Part shown: piece by piece, positions 14,376 through 21,822 of the stretch | How positions within the stretch are numbered: position 1 is the stretch's first letter | Layout: every line of letters begins with the position of its first letter | Origin: Candidatus Aenigmatarchaeota archaeon | Lineage (GTDB): Archaea > Aenigmatarchaeota > Aenigmatarchaeia > PWEA01 | Assembly (NCBI GenBank): GCA_003553905.1 | Contig: PWEA01000015.1 | Location: 1 to 33,414, forward strand | Length of the DNA: 33,414 nt | Direction of reading: 5' to 3' | Made by a program: the position numbers and the translations under genes | The notes under the pieces: model-generated | What the model saw: the letters and a program-made list of their open reading frames with translations, nothing else | Database searches by the model: none | What the model was told of the DNA's origin: nothing

Positions 14376-15842
14376 ATGAAAAAAACAGGACCAGAATACA
14401 GAAGGACACTGGGAATGAGATATCTCAAAGGAAGGAGATGTGAGGAATGTGGAAAAATATACCTTTCTTCAAGGAACTTCTGCAGTGATTGTGGTAGAGA
14501 AGGAAAACTAACAAAGATAGATCTCCCAAAGAAAGGCAATGTATATTCTTCTTCTGTTGTCAGGAAGTCCACGAGCGACTTGGGATTGGATTCAAAAATA
14601 CCCTATTCAGTTGGTCTGATAGAGCTTGATGACCTTGATTTCAAAGCACCTGGTATAATAGACACAGAACAAAGAACAACAGGAGAGGACGTCGAGGCAT
14701 CTATAGGTCTTCTGGGCATTTCGAATCAGGTTAGATTTTATACTTATATTTGGAGGAAGAAGCACAGTTATCATAAACCTTCGCCTAATTCCGGTGGTTG
14801 TGATTTTTCGGGGGGCATAGGAATAGTTGACTACGGCGTTTACGTTCCCAGAAAAAGGATAAGGTCAGAAGATATAGCAGAGGTTTGGGGGGAAAGTGTA
14901 GAGGGAATGGTTAAGAGCTTTCCAGGTAAGTGGGAGGATACAGGTTCCTATGCCATGAATTCGGCATTAAACTGTCTGGAGAACAATGAAGTCGATCCAA
15001 GTGATATAGGTAAGATAATGGTGGGTTCTGAGTCGCACCCCTATGCAGTAAAACCTACTGCTTCTGTCGTTGCAGAGCTCATAGGATCAGATAGACAATG
15101 TGTTGACTTTGAGTTTGCATGCAAGGCAGGTACCCAGGGAATCATAGATGGTTATGATTCCGTCAAGGCCGGTTCAATAGATTATGCGATGGCTATAGGC
15201 GCCGATTCTTCCCAGGCCCGTCCAGGAGATGCATTGAAGTACACGGCAGGGGACGGAGCCGCTGCGTTTCTCATAGGATCTGATGATCCGATTGCGGTTA
15301 TAAACGCATATGAATCCTTTAGTTCTGATACACCTGATTTTCTCAGAGGCGAAGCGGAAGAGTTCCCCGTTCATTTCGGTAGATTTACAGGCGAGCCCGC
15401 CTATTTCAAGCATATAATGGAAGCTGCTGAGAGACTTTTACAAAGTCAAGGCACCTCCCCCGAAGACTATGATTATGCACTTTTCCATCAACCAAATACG
15501 AAGTTTCCAAGAAAGGTCGGTAAGAGGCTAGGATTCACGAAAGACCAAATAGAGCCAACCATAGTTGTTGATTGGATAGGAAATACATACTCTGCCTGTG
15601 TTCCTCTTGGTCTCTGTAGGGTTTTGGACCAGGCTTCACCCGGCGATAGAATCTTTGTGACTTCGTACGGCTCTGGAGCAGGATCTGATGCCTTTGATAT
15701 AACAGTTACAGAGAAAATAAATGAAAAACAGGGGGAGAGAAAAAGGAGTGTGGATTCTTGGCTTGGTAAGGAGGACAAAAACCTTTTGGAGTTTGAACCC
15801 TATGGAAAGTATGCTAAGAACAAAGGACTGTTGAAGGATTAA
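14376..15842 (+). CDS. DUF35 zinc/OB-fold protein fused to HMG-CoA synthase
   Basis: Residues 1 to about 132 are a complete DUF35 (Zn-ribbon plus OB fold): RYLKGRRCEECGKIY, second Cys pair CSDC (Cys22, 25, 36, 39), KGNVYSSSVV, IPYSVGLIELDD and RFYTYIWRKK. After a linker of about 15 residues, residues 147-488 are HMG-CoA synthase, starting GIGIVDYGVYVPRKRI. Its catalytic residues are Glu219 (VGSESHPYAVKPT), Cys249 (EFACKAGTQG) and His371 (LFHQPNTKFP). Archaeal HMG-CoA synthases usually are about 345 residues with DUF35 encoded separately. Here the bridging subunit is covalently attached. The ATG follows the thiolase stop by seven bases and has GATGAT three bases upstream. The stop shares a TTAA palindrome with the convergent adk stop. 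Confidence 0.93.
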   Translation: MKKTGPEYRRTLGMRYLKGRRCEECGKIYLSSRNFCSDCGREGKLTKIDLPKKGNVYSSSVVRKSTSDLGLDSKIPYSVGLIELDDLDFKAPGIIDTEQRTTGEDVEASIGLLGISNQVRFYTYIWRKKHSYHKPSPNSGGCDFSGGIGIVDYGVYVPRKRIRSEDIAEVWGESVEGMVKSFPGKWEDTGSYAMNSALNCLENNEVDPSDIGKIMVGSESHPYAVKPTASVVAELIGSDRQCVDFEFACKAGTQGIIDGYDSVKAGSIDYAMAIGADSSQARPGDALKYTAGDGAAAFLIGSDDPIAVINAYESFSSDTPDFLRGEAEEFPVHFGRFTGEPAYFKHIMEAAERLLQSQGTSPEDYDYALFHQPNTKFPRKVGKRLGFTKDQIEPTIVVDWIGNTYSACVPLGLCRVLDQASPGDRIFVTSYGSGAGSDAFDITVTEKINEKQGERKRSVDSWLGKEDKNLLEFEPYGKYAKNKGLLKD

Positions 15843-16489
15843 GAAACCAGTTCTTCTTCCTCTAACTGACCTATTATACTGTTGACCATTTCATCTATCG
15901 GTGCATCGGCCTTCCTGCACCTATTAATGATTATAGGAATCTTCCCCTTGAAATAATCTATTACGGGCTCGGATCTTTGTTCGTATGTTTCTATCCTGTC
16001 CTTTATTACATCCGGCTTATCATCGTCTCTTTGGTATAGTTTTCCTTTGCACTTATCACATACCCCTTCTTTTTCTGGCGGATTGAAAAGTTTGTTGAAC
16101 ACCTCTCCGCATTCCTTGCATATCCTTCTTGAAGATAGCCTTTTGATTATTATATCATCGGTGACGTCAAGAAGTATTAAGGCATCTACATCAACGAATC
16201 CATCGAGGTATTCCGCCTGCTCTACAGTCCTTGGATAACCATCGAGTAGAAACTTATCCATACCAATAGACTCAAGCTTGTCTTTTACTACCTCGTTCAC
16301 TAGTTCGTCTGGGACCAATTCACCTTTGTCTAGATATCCCTTAACACGGGTTCCAAGATCTGTATCCTTTTTCACGGCCTCCCGGAAAATATCCCCCGTT
16401 GCTATGTGCGCTACATCTATTTTTTTCTCTATTCTTGATGAATAGGTTCCTTTCCCTGAGCCAGGGGGGCCAAATATTAGAAACCTCAT
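15839..16489 (-). CDS. adk: Adenylate kinase with zinc-binding lid
   Basis: Adenylate kinase interconverts ATP + AMP and 2 ADP. MRFLIFGPPGSGKGTYSSRI carries the P loop, followed by HIATGDIFRE, FLLDGYPRT and DRIETYEQRSEPVIDYF. The lid carries four Cys (CKEC and CDKC), as in the long zinc-containing adenylate kinases of many bacteria and some archaea, not the short type of methanococci and Sulfolobus. I chose ATG 16489, which overlaps the L24e stop as ATGA and has GGGTGAA seven bases upstream. An ATG five codons earlier, at 16504, lies at that ribosome-binding site. The 216 residues are a normal long-form length. Confidence 0.96.
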   Translation of the reverse strand: MRFLIFGPPGSGKGTYSSRIEKKIDVAHIATGDIFREAVKKDTDLGTRVKGYLDKGELVPDELVNEVVKDKLESIGMDKFLLDGYPRTVEQAEYLDGFVDVDALILLDVTDDIIIKRLSSRRICKECGEVFNKLFNPPEKEGVCDKCKGKLYQRDDDKPDVIKDRIETYEQRSEPVIDYFKGKIPIIINRCRKADAPIDEMVNSIIGQLEEEELVS

Positions 16490-16647
16490 TTCTGTTTCAC
16501 CCATTTTATATGTTTAGGATCTCTGCCCAACTTTTGATGGTTTTTTTCACATTTAGATGAGCAGTAGAAAAAACTCTTCCCTGATTTATCAACTATGGTT
16601 TTACCCTTACCCTTTCTTATTTTTTTATTACAGAAGCTACACTCCAT
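16486..16647 (-). CDS. rpl24e: Ribosomal protein L24e
   Basis: This 53-residue zinc-ribbon ribosomal protein starts MECSFCNKKIRKGKGKT. It has the second Cys pair in FFYCSSKCEKNH and ends LGRDPKHIKWVKQK, a clear L24e pattern (CxxC, CSSKC, LGRDPRKLKWT in relatives). It is short, but the match covers its whole length. GGTGGT lies three bases before the ATG. Its stop overlaps the adk start. The S28e-L24e order downstream of L7Ae is standard in archaea. Confidence 0.96.
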   Translation of the reverse strand: MECSFCNKKIRKGKGKTIVDKSGKSFFYCSSKCEKNHQKLGRDPKHIKWVKQK

Positions 16648-16655
16648 TCTACCAC

Positions 16656-16856
16656 CTACATTCTTCCTCCGGAGTCCATTTCCGTTTCTCTTATCATCAG
16701 CACATCACCTTTTTTTACGGGTCCCATCACATTTCTTGTTAATACTTTACCCTCGTCGCTTCCTTCTAAAACCTTACATCTAACAGTAGTGACGTCTCCG
16801 ACGCCGCTTCTTCCAAGGATCTGAACCACCTTTCCTGGGACAGCTTCATCTGACAT
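16656..16856 (-). CDS. rps28e: Ribosomal protein S28e
   Basis: This 66-residue OB-fold ribosomal protein of the small subunit reads [53 protein letters not shown]...ETEMDS. It is a full-length match to archaeal S28e, including the [13 protein letters not shown] core. It lies 11 bases after L7Ae and 8 bases before L24e in one operon. Confidence is very high. Confidence 0.97.
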   Translation of the reverse strand: MSDEAVPGKVVQILGRSGVGDVTTVRCKVLEGSDEGKVLTRNVMGPVKKGDVLMIRETEMDSGGRM

Positions 16857-16867
16857 AGCAAATCATT

Positions 16868-17239
16868 TTACTCTGTAGCCTTTAAAGTTTTTACCTGATC
16901 GACAACCTTGTCTACAAGATCTTTTGCATCTCCTATTTCGGTTATAGCTACAGATGCAGTCTGTACAGTTAAACCACACGCTCTTCCTAGTTCTTCCTTT
17001 TCGCCGACAAAGGCATATGGAATTGATTTTTCTTCGCATATTGCTGGAAGGTGCATGACAACTTCAGGAGGTTCAACATCTTCGGCTATGACTACTAAGT
17101 CTGCGTTGCCTCTTTCTACAGCCTTTGTTACCTCGTTTGTTCCGATGTTAAGTTTTCCTGTAGCTCTTGCCGTTTCTATAGCTTCTAAGGTTGTGTCCTC
17201 TAATTCTTCAGGTACATTGAATTTTACATATTCCGCCAT
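16868..17239 (-). CDS. rpl7ae: Ribosomal protein L7Ae (kink-turn binding protein)
   Basis: L7Ae binds kink-turns in 23S rRNA and in box C/D and H/ACA guide RNAs, and in archaea also in RNase P. The protein starts [65 protein letters not shown] and contains the RNA-binding NEVTK loop and the EDVxPPE motif. The 123 residues are usual. I chose ATG 17239 because GAGGTGATTTG lies directly upstream. An in-frame ATG twelve codons earlier (17275) has no ribosome-binding site, and its coding stretch forms the leader hairpin described separately. First gene of the L7Ae-S28e-L24e-adk operon. Confidence 0.97.
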   Translation of the reverse strand: MAEYVKFNVPEELEDTTLEAIETARATGKLNIGTNEVTKAVERGNADLVVIAEDVEPPEVVMHLPAICEEKSIPYAFVGEKEELGRACGLTVQTASVAITEIGDAKDLVDKVVDQVKTLKATE

Positions 17240-17240
17240 C

Positions 17241-17271
17241 AAATCACCTCTCTGATTTTCATCAGTGATTT
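17241..17271 (-). promoter_or_regulatory. Kink-turn/K-loop-like hairpin over the l7ae ribosome-binding site
   Basis: On the minus strand AAATCACT (17271-17264) pairs with GGTGATTT (17248-17241): seven Watson-Crick pairs plus one T-G. The second strand is the Shine-Dalgarno region, ending two bases before the ATG. Next to this stem each strand carries GA, which allows two tandem sheared G-A pairs. Then a two-base GA bulge and a small TGA/TCA stem with an AAA loop follow. That is the topology of a kink-turn (or K-loop, if the small stem does not form), the ligand of L7Ae. A plain hairpin (CTGAT-GAAA-ATCAG) is an alternative fold. Feedback repression by L7Ae is inferred. Confidence 0.6.
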
Positions 17272-17359
17272 TCATATTGGCCAGTTAGACCAGACCCGAA
17301 GCTTTGGTCCCCGGGCTTGACTTTCTAAATGTTTTAAAGTATTTAAAGTTTTTTACTTT
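17272..17359 (-). promoter_or_regulatory. Promoter and upstream leader of the l7ae operon
   Basis: Minus-strand TATA-like sequences AACTTTAAATACTTT and CTTTAAAACATTTAG lie at about 17325-17350, implying a start near 17310 and a leader of about 70 bases. The leader contains GC-rich self-complementary pieces (GACC with GGTC, CCCG with CGGG) before the hairpin at the start codon. Confidence 0.5.
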
Positions 17360-19042
17360 TTATTTGTGTGCGAACCAGAAAGCAGCTTTTTCATCTTCTT
17401 TTTTATCTACACGAACAAATCCGAACCTTTCGAACTGGACCACGCTATCCATGTTCTCATCCAGAACATTTTTTTCTACCTTCCCTGTGATTTTTCTTGC
17501 TGTCGGCATCATTACATTGCATTCAACTATCTCTTCTTCTTGGTCCGGGAGCCAGTGAACCTTTGGCATGTCTTTGACTATCTCCTCGCCTGCGTATTCG
17601 CACAGATGTCCCTCTTCTGGAATACTTATATTGTAAAGCCCTTTTAGACGTATGACATTGCCTCTGTTTGCTTCAAAGTCTTTTTCTTCGAGAAGGAACT
17701 TATTCCTTACATTTACAGACCTTGTCCCATCTTTATCGGGATGAATAGGAAGTTTTACAACACCCTCTTTTTCTATATTTTTGACTTCTATACCAGTGGA
17801 ATCTTTTACGAAGAAGTATCTGTTTGCCTCCGGATCAACTATCTTTCTGTTTATACTTGTGAACTCTTCCATTGATACTTCTGCATTGGAATTTTTTATT
17901 CCATATTTGCGTATAAGCTTTTCTATAGCTTCGGGCTGGAATCCCCTTCTCCTTAGTGCTCGTATTGTGCCTAGTCTCGGGTCGTCCCATCCGTTATACT
18001 TTTCCGATTGTATACCTTCTCTTATTTTACTGGTAGACAGAACGGCTCCTTTTAGTGACAGAAATCCATGGTGTATAGTTTCGGGATATTTCCAACCGAA
18101 AAGTTCGTAAAGGTCTTTCTGGTTTTCAGTATTTGTAGAGTGTTCCTTTGCTCTAAATATATGGGTCACATTGAGTTCATGATCATCTATCGCAGAAGCA
18201 AAGTTGTACAGAGGCCATACGTTGTAATCATCAGAAACGTAGGGATGGTCGTGGTTGTCTAATATTCTTAGAGCAGGCCAGTCTCTCCTTGCCGGATTTT
18301 TGTGCTTTATATCTGTTTTTATTCTAACCACAGCCTCTCCCTTCTTATATAAACCATCCTGCATCTTGTTCCATCTTTCGATGTTTTTCTTTGGCTTCAT
18401 GTTCCTGCAAGGACATGCCTTTGCATCATCCCTGAGTTTTTTCCATTCGGCGCTTTCACAGTTGCACACATATGCATCTCCGTTTTCAAGTAGTTCATAT
18501 GCGAGTTCGTAGTATACGTCTAACCTATCAGAAGACTTTACCATTATGTCGGGCTCACAACCAAGCCATTTGAGATCCTCTTCTATCCAACTATAGAACC
18601 TCTTCTTCGGAGACTTTTCGGGGCTCGATGGGTTTGTGTCATCGTATCTTAGGATAAAACGTCCGTTGTTTCTTTCTGCATATAGATAAGAAAGGATATA
18701 TGCTCTTGAGTTTCCTAGATGAAAGGGTCCGTTTGGATTCGGAGCTGCCCTGGTTATAACAGCACCTTCTTCTTCTTTTGGCAGATCGGGGAGGCTATCT
18801 TCTTCTTCTTTTTCTGTTTCGAGATCTATTCCCATTTCTTCTGCTTCCCTTTTCTGTTCTTCTTCTGTGAGTTCGTTTATCTCAGTTAGAATTTTCTTTA
18901 TATTTTCTATTATGTCTTGGGGTTTCACATCTCCGTGTTCCGACATCACACCACCGAGAACAGCATTCAGATTAGCCGAGCCCTCGTGCTGTACTGCGTT
19001 TCTTAGGGCATATTTCCGGATGGTTTCTTTCAGATTTTCCAT
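17360..19042 (-). CDS. gltX: Glutamyl-tRNA synthetase (archaeal type)
   Basis: GluRS charges tRNA with glutamate. An archaeal/eukaryotic-type N-terminal extension of about 85 residues precedes the catalytic domain. The class I HIGH-type motif appears as APNPNGPFHLGNSRAY, and the KMSKS equivalent as AVLSTSKIREG. The segment ILRYDDTNPSSPEKSP and a C-terminal beta-barrel anticodon domain (residues about 400-560) are present. The 560 residues fit archaeal GluRS. GTGAT lies three bases before the ATG and just after the MEMO-like gene. No gatD/gatE is in the window, so whether it also charges tRNA-Gln cannot be judged. Confidence is very high. Confidence 0.97.
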   Translation of the reverse strand: MENLKETIRKYALRNAVQHEGSANLNAVLGGVMSEHGDVKPQDIIENIKKILTEINELTEEEQKREAEEMGIDLETEKEEEDSLPDLPKEEEGAVITRAAPNPNGPFHLGNSRAYILSYLYAERNNGRFILRYDDTNPSSPEKSPKKRFYSWIEEDLKWLGCEPDIMVKSSDRLDVYYELAYELLENGDAYVCNCESAEWKKLRDDAKACPCRNMKPKKNIERWNKMQDGLYKKGEAVVRIKTDIKHKNPARRDWPALRILDNHDHPYVSDDYNVWPLYNFASAIDDHELNVTHIFRAKEHSTNTENQKDLYELFGWKYPETIHHGFLSLKGAVLSTSKIREGIQSEKYNGWDDPRLGTIRALRRRGFQPEAIEKLIRKYGIKNSNAEVSMEEFTSINRKIVDPEANRYFFVKDSTGIEVKNIEKEGVVKLPIHPDKDGTRSVNVRNKFLLEEKDFEANRGNVIRLKGLYNISIPEEGHLCEYAGEEIVKDMPKVHWLPDQEEEIVECNVMMPTARKITGKVEKNVLDENMDSVVQFERFGFVRVDKKEDEKAAFWFAHK

Positions 19043-19046
19043 AAAA

Positions 19047-19907
19047 TCACTTCATCACGATTCCACAGTATCCAACAATCGAGTCCTCGTTTTTTGAAAC
19101 TTCATAAGATGTGGAATAGTCCAGGAGTTCTCCAGCCACCTCCTCCTTTTCCAGATAATAGAGTAGGGATATTATTGGTCCAAGGCCACAGATGGGCGTA
19201 TCGTATTTACTTACTATGTCAACTAAAGTCTCGGGTGAAAGCTTTTCTATAGCCGAGGCTGCTTCCATATCTACCTTTTTTATGTAGTCAAGCTTTCTGC
19301 CTATTCCACCTGAAACAGGTTTGTAGCCATACGAAGCTCCGAAATGTGTGAAGTCGGACGAGGCAAGAACCACGAAATTTGTGGACGTTTTTTTCTTGGC
19401 TTCTATAAGGGCTTTTCCTATATCTTCTCCTTTCTTTATGTCATGACTACCCATTCCTATGGGCACAAAGTCAAAGCTGTCGTATTTACTCTGTAGCCAT
19501 GGAAGTTGAACCTCTATAGAATGTTCTTGGTTATGTGCTTCATAATCGTCTTTGAGACAGTTGGAACTATCAAGTATAGCCTGGGCAAGATCGGTGTTTA
19601 TTCTTGCCGCACCGAGGGGAGTTTTCCAGATTCCGGATTTCATTATAGCCTCTGAAGTTCCCTTCCTTGAGTGATTTGGTCCTAGTATTACAAAGGTTGT
19701 TTTTTCATCCGGGAGCGATTTGTATACATGTGCCTGTGTTTTTCCACAGTACATATATCCTGCATGGGGAGTTACACCACCCAGAATATCAGCCTTCTCT
19801 GCATCTGCCTTTCTTGTGAACTTGTTTATCATTGATTCTATGTCACTTGAATTCCTGGGATAGAACTGACCTGCGGCAGCAGAATTTCTTATTATGATGT
19901 ACAACAC
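19047..19907 (-). CDS. MEMO1 / AmmeMemoRadiSam system protein B family
   Basis: This is a MEMO-family protein, related in fold to extradiol dioxygenases. Its biochemical role in archaea is not settled. Motifs are RNSAAAGQFYPR, GGVTPHAGYMYCGKTQAHVY, LGPNHSRKG, EHSIEVQLPWLQ, SSDFTHFG and ICGLGPI, covering the whole 286 residues. The start is uncertain. GTG at 19907 gives MLYIIIRNSAA, while the family normally begins MIRxPAVAGxFYP, which would need ATA or ATC as start, a few bases after GGGGTGTTG. A TATA-like CATATTTATTAAC lies near 19930-19942. The S2-MEMO order is common in archaea. Confidence 0.92.
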   Translation of the reverse strand: MLYIIIRNSAAAGQFYPRNSSDIESMINKFTRKADAEKADILGGVTPHAGYMYCGKTQAHVYKSLPDEKTTFVILGPNHSRKGTSEAIMKSGIWKTPLGAARINTDLAQAILDSSNCLKDDYEAHNQEHSIEVQLPWLQSKYDSFDFVPIGMGSHDIKKGEDIGKALIEAKKKTSTNFVVLASSDFTHFGASYGYKPVSGGIGRKLDYIKKVDMEAASAIEKLSPETLVDIVSKYDTPICGLGPIISLLYYLEKEEVAGELLDYSTSYEVSKNEDSIVGYCGIVMK

Positions 19908-19949
19908 CCCTAGAATATCTTTGGATCGAAGTTAATAAATATGGCCTGA

Positions 19950-20543
19950 TTATTCGATCCTTTGGCCTGTGAAGTCAGAAAGTTCGTATCCAAAATCTTC
20001 GTCCTTTTCTATTTCTCCCTTCTTCTTCAGGGTTTCTCTTGCTAGAAGATATACTATTGCACCGAGACTTTTTTCTCCCTTGTTGTTCCCTGGTATTATG
20101 AGATCTACATAGTCGAGGTTTGTGAAGCTATCGCAAATTGCAACAACGGGAATTCTTTTCTTTATTGCTTCTGATATGGCCTGTTCGTCTATTATAGGAT
20201 CCACTACAACGATAACATCCGGTTCGGTGTATTTATCAAGCGAAGGATTGGTCAATGTTCCCGGCATAAATCTACCATACTGGACATCGAAGTTAGTTGA
20301 TTCTTCAAGTTTCTTTAAAACAGGTCTGGCACCTTCTTTCCTTCCTACAAACATTACTTTGTCAAACCTCCCCAAGAAAGAGGAAGCAACATCTATTCTT
20401 TGGTCGATCTTTTCTATATCTATTATCGACAGACCGTCTGGTCTAGTCTTAAAGATAAACTGATCCATGTCCTTCGACTTCTTTCTCATTCCCAGGTGAA
20501 CACCCGAGTTAACGTATTTTTCTCTTTCCATAAGTTCTGTCAT
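19950..20543 (-). CDS. rps2: Ribosomal protein S2
   Basis: Archaeal S2 (eukaryotic SA homologue) is on the small subunit. The sequence includes YVNSGVHLGMRKKSKDMDQFIFKTRPDGLSIIDIEKIDQRI, RFMPGTLTNPSLDKYTEPDVIVVVDPIIDEQAI, VVAICDSFTNLDYVDLIIPGNNKGEKSLGAIVYLLARE and a short acidic tail. The 197 residues are a usual archaeal length. The ATG follows GGGAT by three bases. A TATA-like CATATTTAAATTTG at about 20565-20578 gives it its own promoter downstream of rpoK. Confidence is very high. Confidence 0.97.
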   Translation of the reverse strand: MTELMEREKYVNSGVHLGMRKKSKDMDQFIFKTRPDGLSIIDIEKIDQRIDVASSFLGRFDKVMFVGRKEGARPVLKKLEESTNFDVQYGRFMPGTLTNPSLDKYTEPDVIVVVDPIIDEQAISEAIKKRIPVVAICDSFTNLDYVDLIIPGNNKGEKSLGAIVYLLARETLKKKGEIEKDEDFGYELSDFTGQRIE

Positions 20544-20599
20544 AGTATCCCATCCTATTCTTTGGACAAATTTAAATATGTTTGCTACTTTTGGGCTCC

Positions 20600-20800
20600 C
20601 TACAGTTCGGGTATCTTTTTGTGTTTTACCGTGAGTGGAACTACGCCTCGCTCAAACTCTTCTCTTGCTGTTCCTATGGGATCCATTCCTGCCTTTTTGT
20701 CTATCAGAGGCGGTGCGCCCATGGCTATCTGCAGTGCCCTTGTTGATATTATCCTTGCCCTTTCGAACCTATTCATTTGATCAAATTCTAGGAAGTTCAT
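20600..20800 (-). CDS. rpoK: DNA-directed RNA polymerase subunit K (Rpo6)
   Basis: RpoK is the homologue of bacterial omega and eukaryotic Rpb6 and stabilises the large polymerase subunit. The 66-residue protein has the conserved core RFERARIISTRALQIAMGAPPLI and DPIGTAREEFERGVVPLTVKHKK. GGTGAA lies three bases before the ATG. It lies just upstream of S2, as in many archaeal chromosomes, but enolase, RpoN, L13 and S9, often found beside it, are absent here. Confidence is very high. Confidence 0.97.
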   Translation of the reverse strand: MNFLEFDQMNRFERARIISTRALQIAMGAPPLIDKKAGMDPIGTAREEFERGVVPLTVKHKKIPEL

Positions 20801-20809
20801 ATTTTCACC

Positions 20810-21610
20810 TCAACCTATATATCTGAGTTTTTCATCGTCGCTGTCGTCCATACCTTTCATCTGTTTCATGCTCTTTTTCTGGAGTCCTTCAAGCTTTTCG
20901 AGGAAATCTTCCATCTCCTCGACCTTGTTCTCTATATCGTCTAAAGGTACACCCATCTCAAGTAAATCCGAAACTACCTTTATAACACTTTCGGCGGACT
21001 TGGGGTCTGTGAGTATGGGGAATCCTGCGGTTTCTCCCATTAGACATAGACCATCCATACCACGTTTTTTTGCCATGCCAAGGAGTAGACCAGTTCCGCC
21101 TACTATCATTCCTATCTTCGAATCAGTATCCTTAAAGTTTATATTGTAATCACTGAATTCATCTACCATTTCTTTGTGTGTTACGGCCCCAAGGACCTCG
21201 GGGTCATCTTCCATTTCATCGGAGAGGTTGCCCGTACTGTATCCACCAAGTGTAAGTATTCTATTTACGTTGAACCTTTCTGCCAAATCTATTACCTTAT
21301 CTGCTACTTCGAAGTGGCCGCTACTTCCTTCCTTGCCTGCCTGAGAATCCCCTATAAGAAATACAACGTCCCTGTTTTTATCGTTTTTCCAATAGTAAAA
21401 CTCGAACTTAAGCAGAGACACCTCGTCCTCGTCTATTAAAACTATAGGCATGAAATGGGGCGAGTATAGTTCTGCAAACTTTTTTGCGTCCAGGTGTTTT
21501 ATCATATACTCTGCTGCAATTCTCCCGACATTCCCTATTCCGGGTAGCCCTTCTATTAGTATCGGATTTTCCAGCTCAGGTTCTTCTATTATATTTATTT
21601 CGGTATTCAT
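20810..21610 (-). CDS. PAC2 family (proteasome assembly chaperone-like) protein
   Basis: This protein belongs to the archaeal PAC2/COG2047 group. Motifs include PILIEGLPGIGNVGRIAAEYMI, FMPIVLIDEDEVSLL, LIGDSQAGKEGSSGHFEVADKVIDLAERFNV, ILTLGGYSTGNL and the C-terminal GTGLLLGMAKKRGMDGLCLMGETAGFP. The 266 residues end in a long acidic/basic helix, likely a coiled coil (about 215-255). Some family members act as proteasome assembly chaperones; the role here is inferred. Nop10 lies directly upstream, the usual archaeal order Nop10-PAC2. GGGGAT lies three bases before the ATG. Confidence 0.92.
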   Translation of the reverse strand: MNTEINIIEEPELENPILIEGLPGIGNVGRIAAEYMIKHLDAKKFAELYSPHFMPIVLIDEDEVSLLKFEFYYWKNDKNRDVVFLIGDSQAGKEGSSGHFEVADKVIDLAERFNVNRILTLGGYSTGNLSDEMEDDPEVLGAVTHKEMVDEFSDYNINFKDTDSKIGMIVGGTGLLLGMAKKRGMDGLCLMGETAGFPILTDPKSAESVIKVVSDLLEMGVPLDDIENKVEEMEDFLEKLEGLQKKSMKQMKGMDDSDDEKLRYIG

Positions 21611-21629
21611 CTTATCCCCTATTAAAGCT

Positions 21630-21788
21630 TTATCCTTCCTTTTTAAGCTTTTCCTTTCTTCTGTGTTTTCCGTGTCTATCTCCGGGAGAAAACGGCCCGG
21701 GCCTGGGAGTTAAGGTTTTCTTTCCACAACCAGGACATTCATCCTTCAATGTGTATATCTCACATGCTTTACACTTCTTTAGCTTCAT
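21630..21788 (-). CDS. nop10: Nop10, H/ACA ribonucleoprotein subunit
   Basis: Nop10 is a small zinc-ribbon protein of the H/ACA pseudouridylation complex with Cbf5, Gar1 and L7Ae. The 52-residue product starts MKLKKCKACEIYTLKDECPG, with the second Cys pair CPGC, then KTLTPRPGPFSPGD and a basic tail HGKHRRKEKLKKEG. This is the full Nop10 pattern (CxxCxxYTLK, CPxCG, PPRFSPEDxYG in relatives). A downstream PAC2 gene supports it. The usual upstream neighbour, aIF2-alpha, is displaced 3.5 kb away by the nrd genes. Confidence 0.95.
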   Translation of the reverse strand: MKLKKCKACEIYTLKDECPGCGKKTLTPRPGPFSPGDRHGKHRRKEKLKKEG

Positions 21789-21822
21789 CTCAGGTACTTT
21801 TCTACATCAAAGAATTTAAATG

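Noticed and set aside
14376-15842. Frameshift artefact joining DUF35 and HMG-CoA synthase
   Set aside because: The frame is continuous with a plausible linker and no repeated homopolymer at the junction; kept as a real fusion, with the check listed.
17272-17330. Possible box C/D guide RNA in the l7ae leader because of CTGATGA
   Set aside because: The CTGATGA lies inside the start-codon hairpin and no D box with guide spacing follows; a cis-acting kink-turn-like element explains it better.
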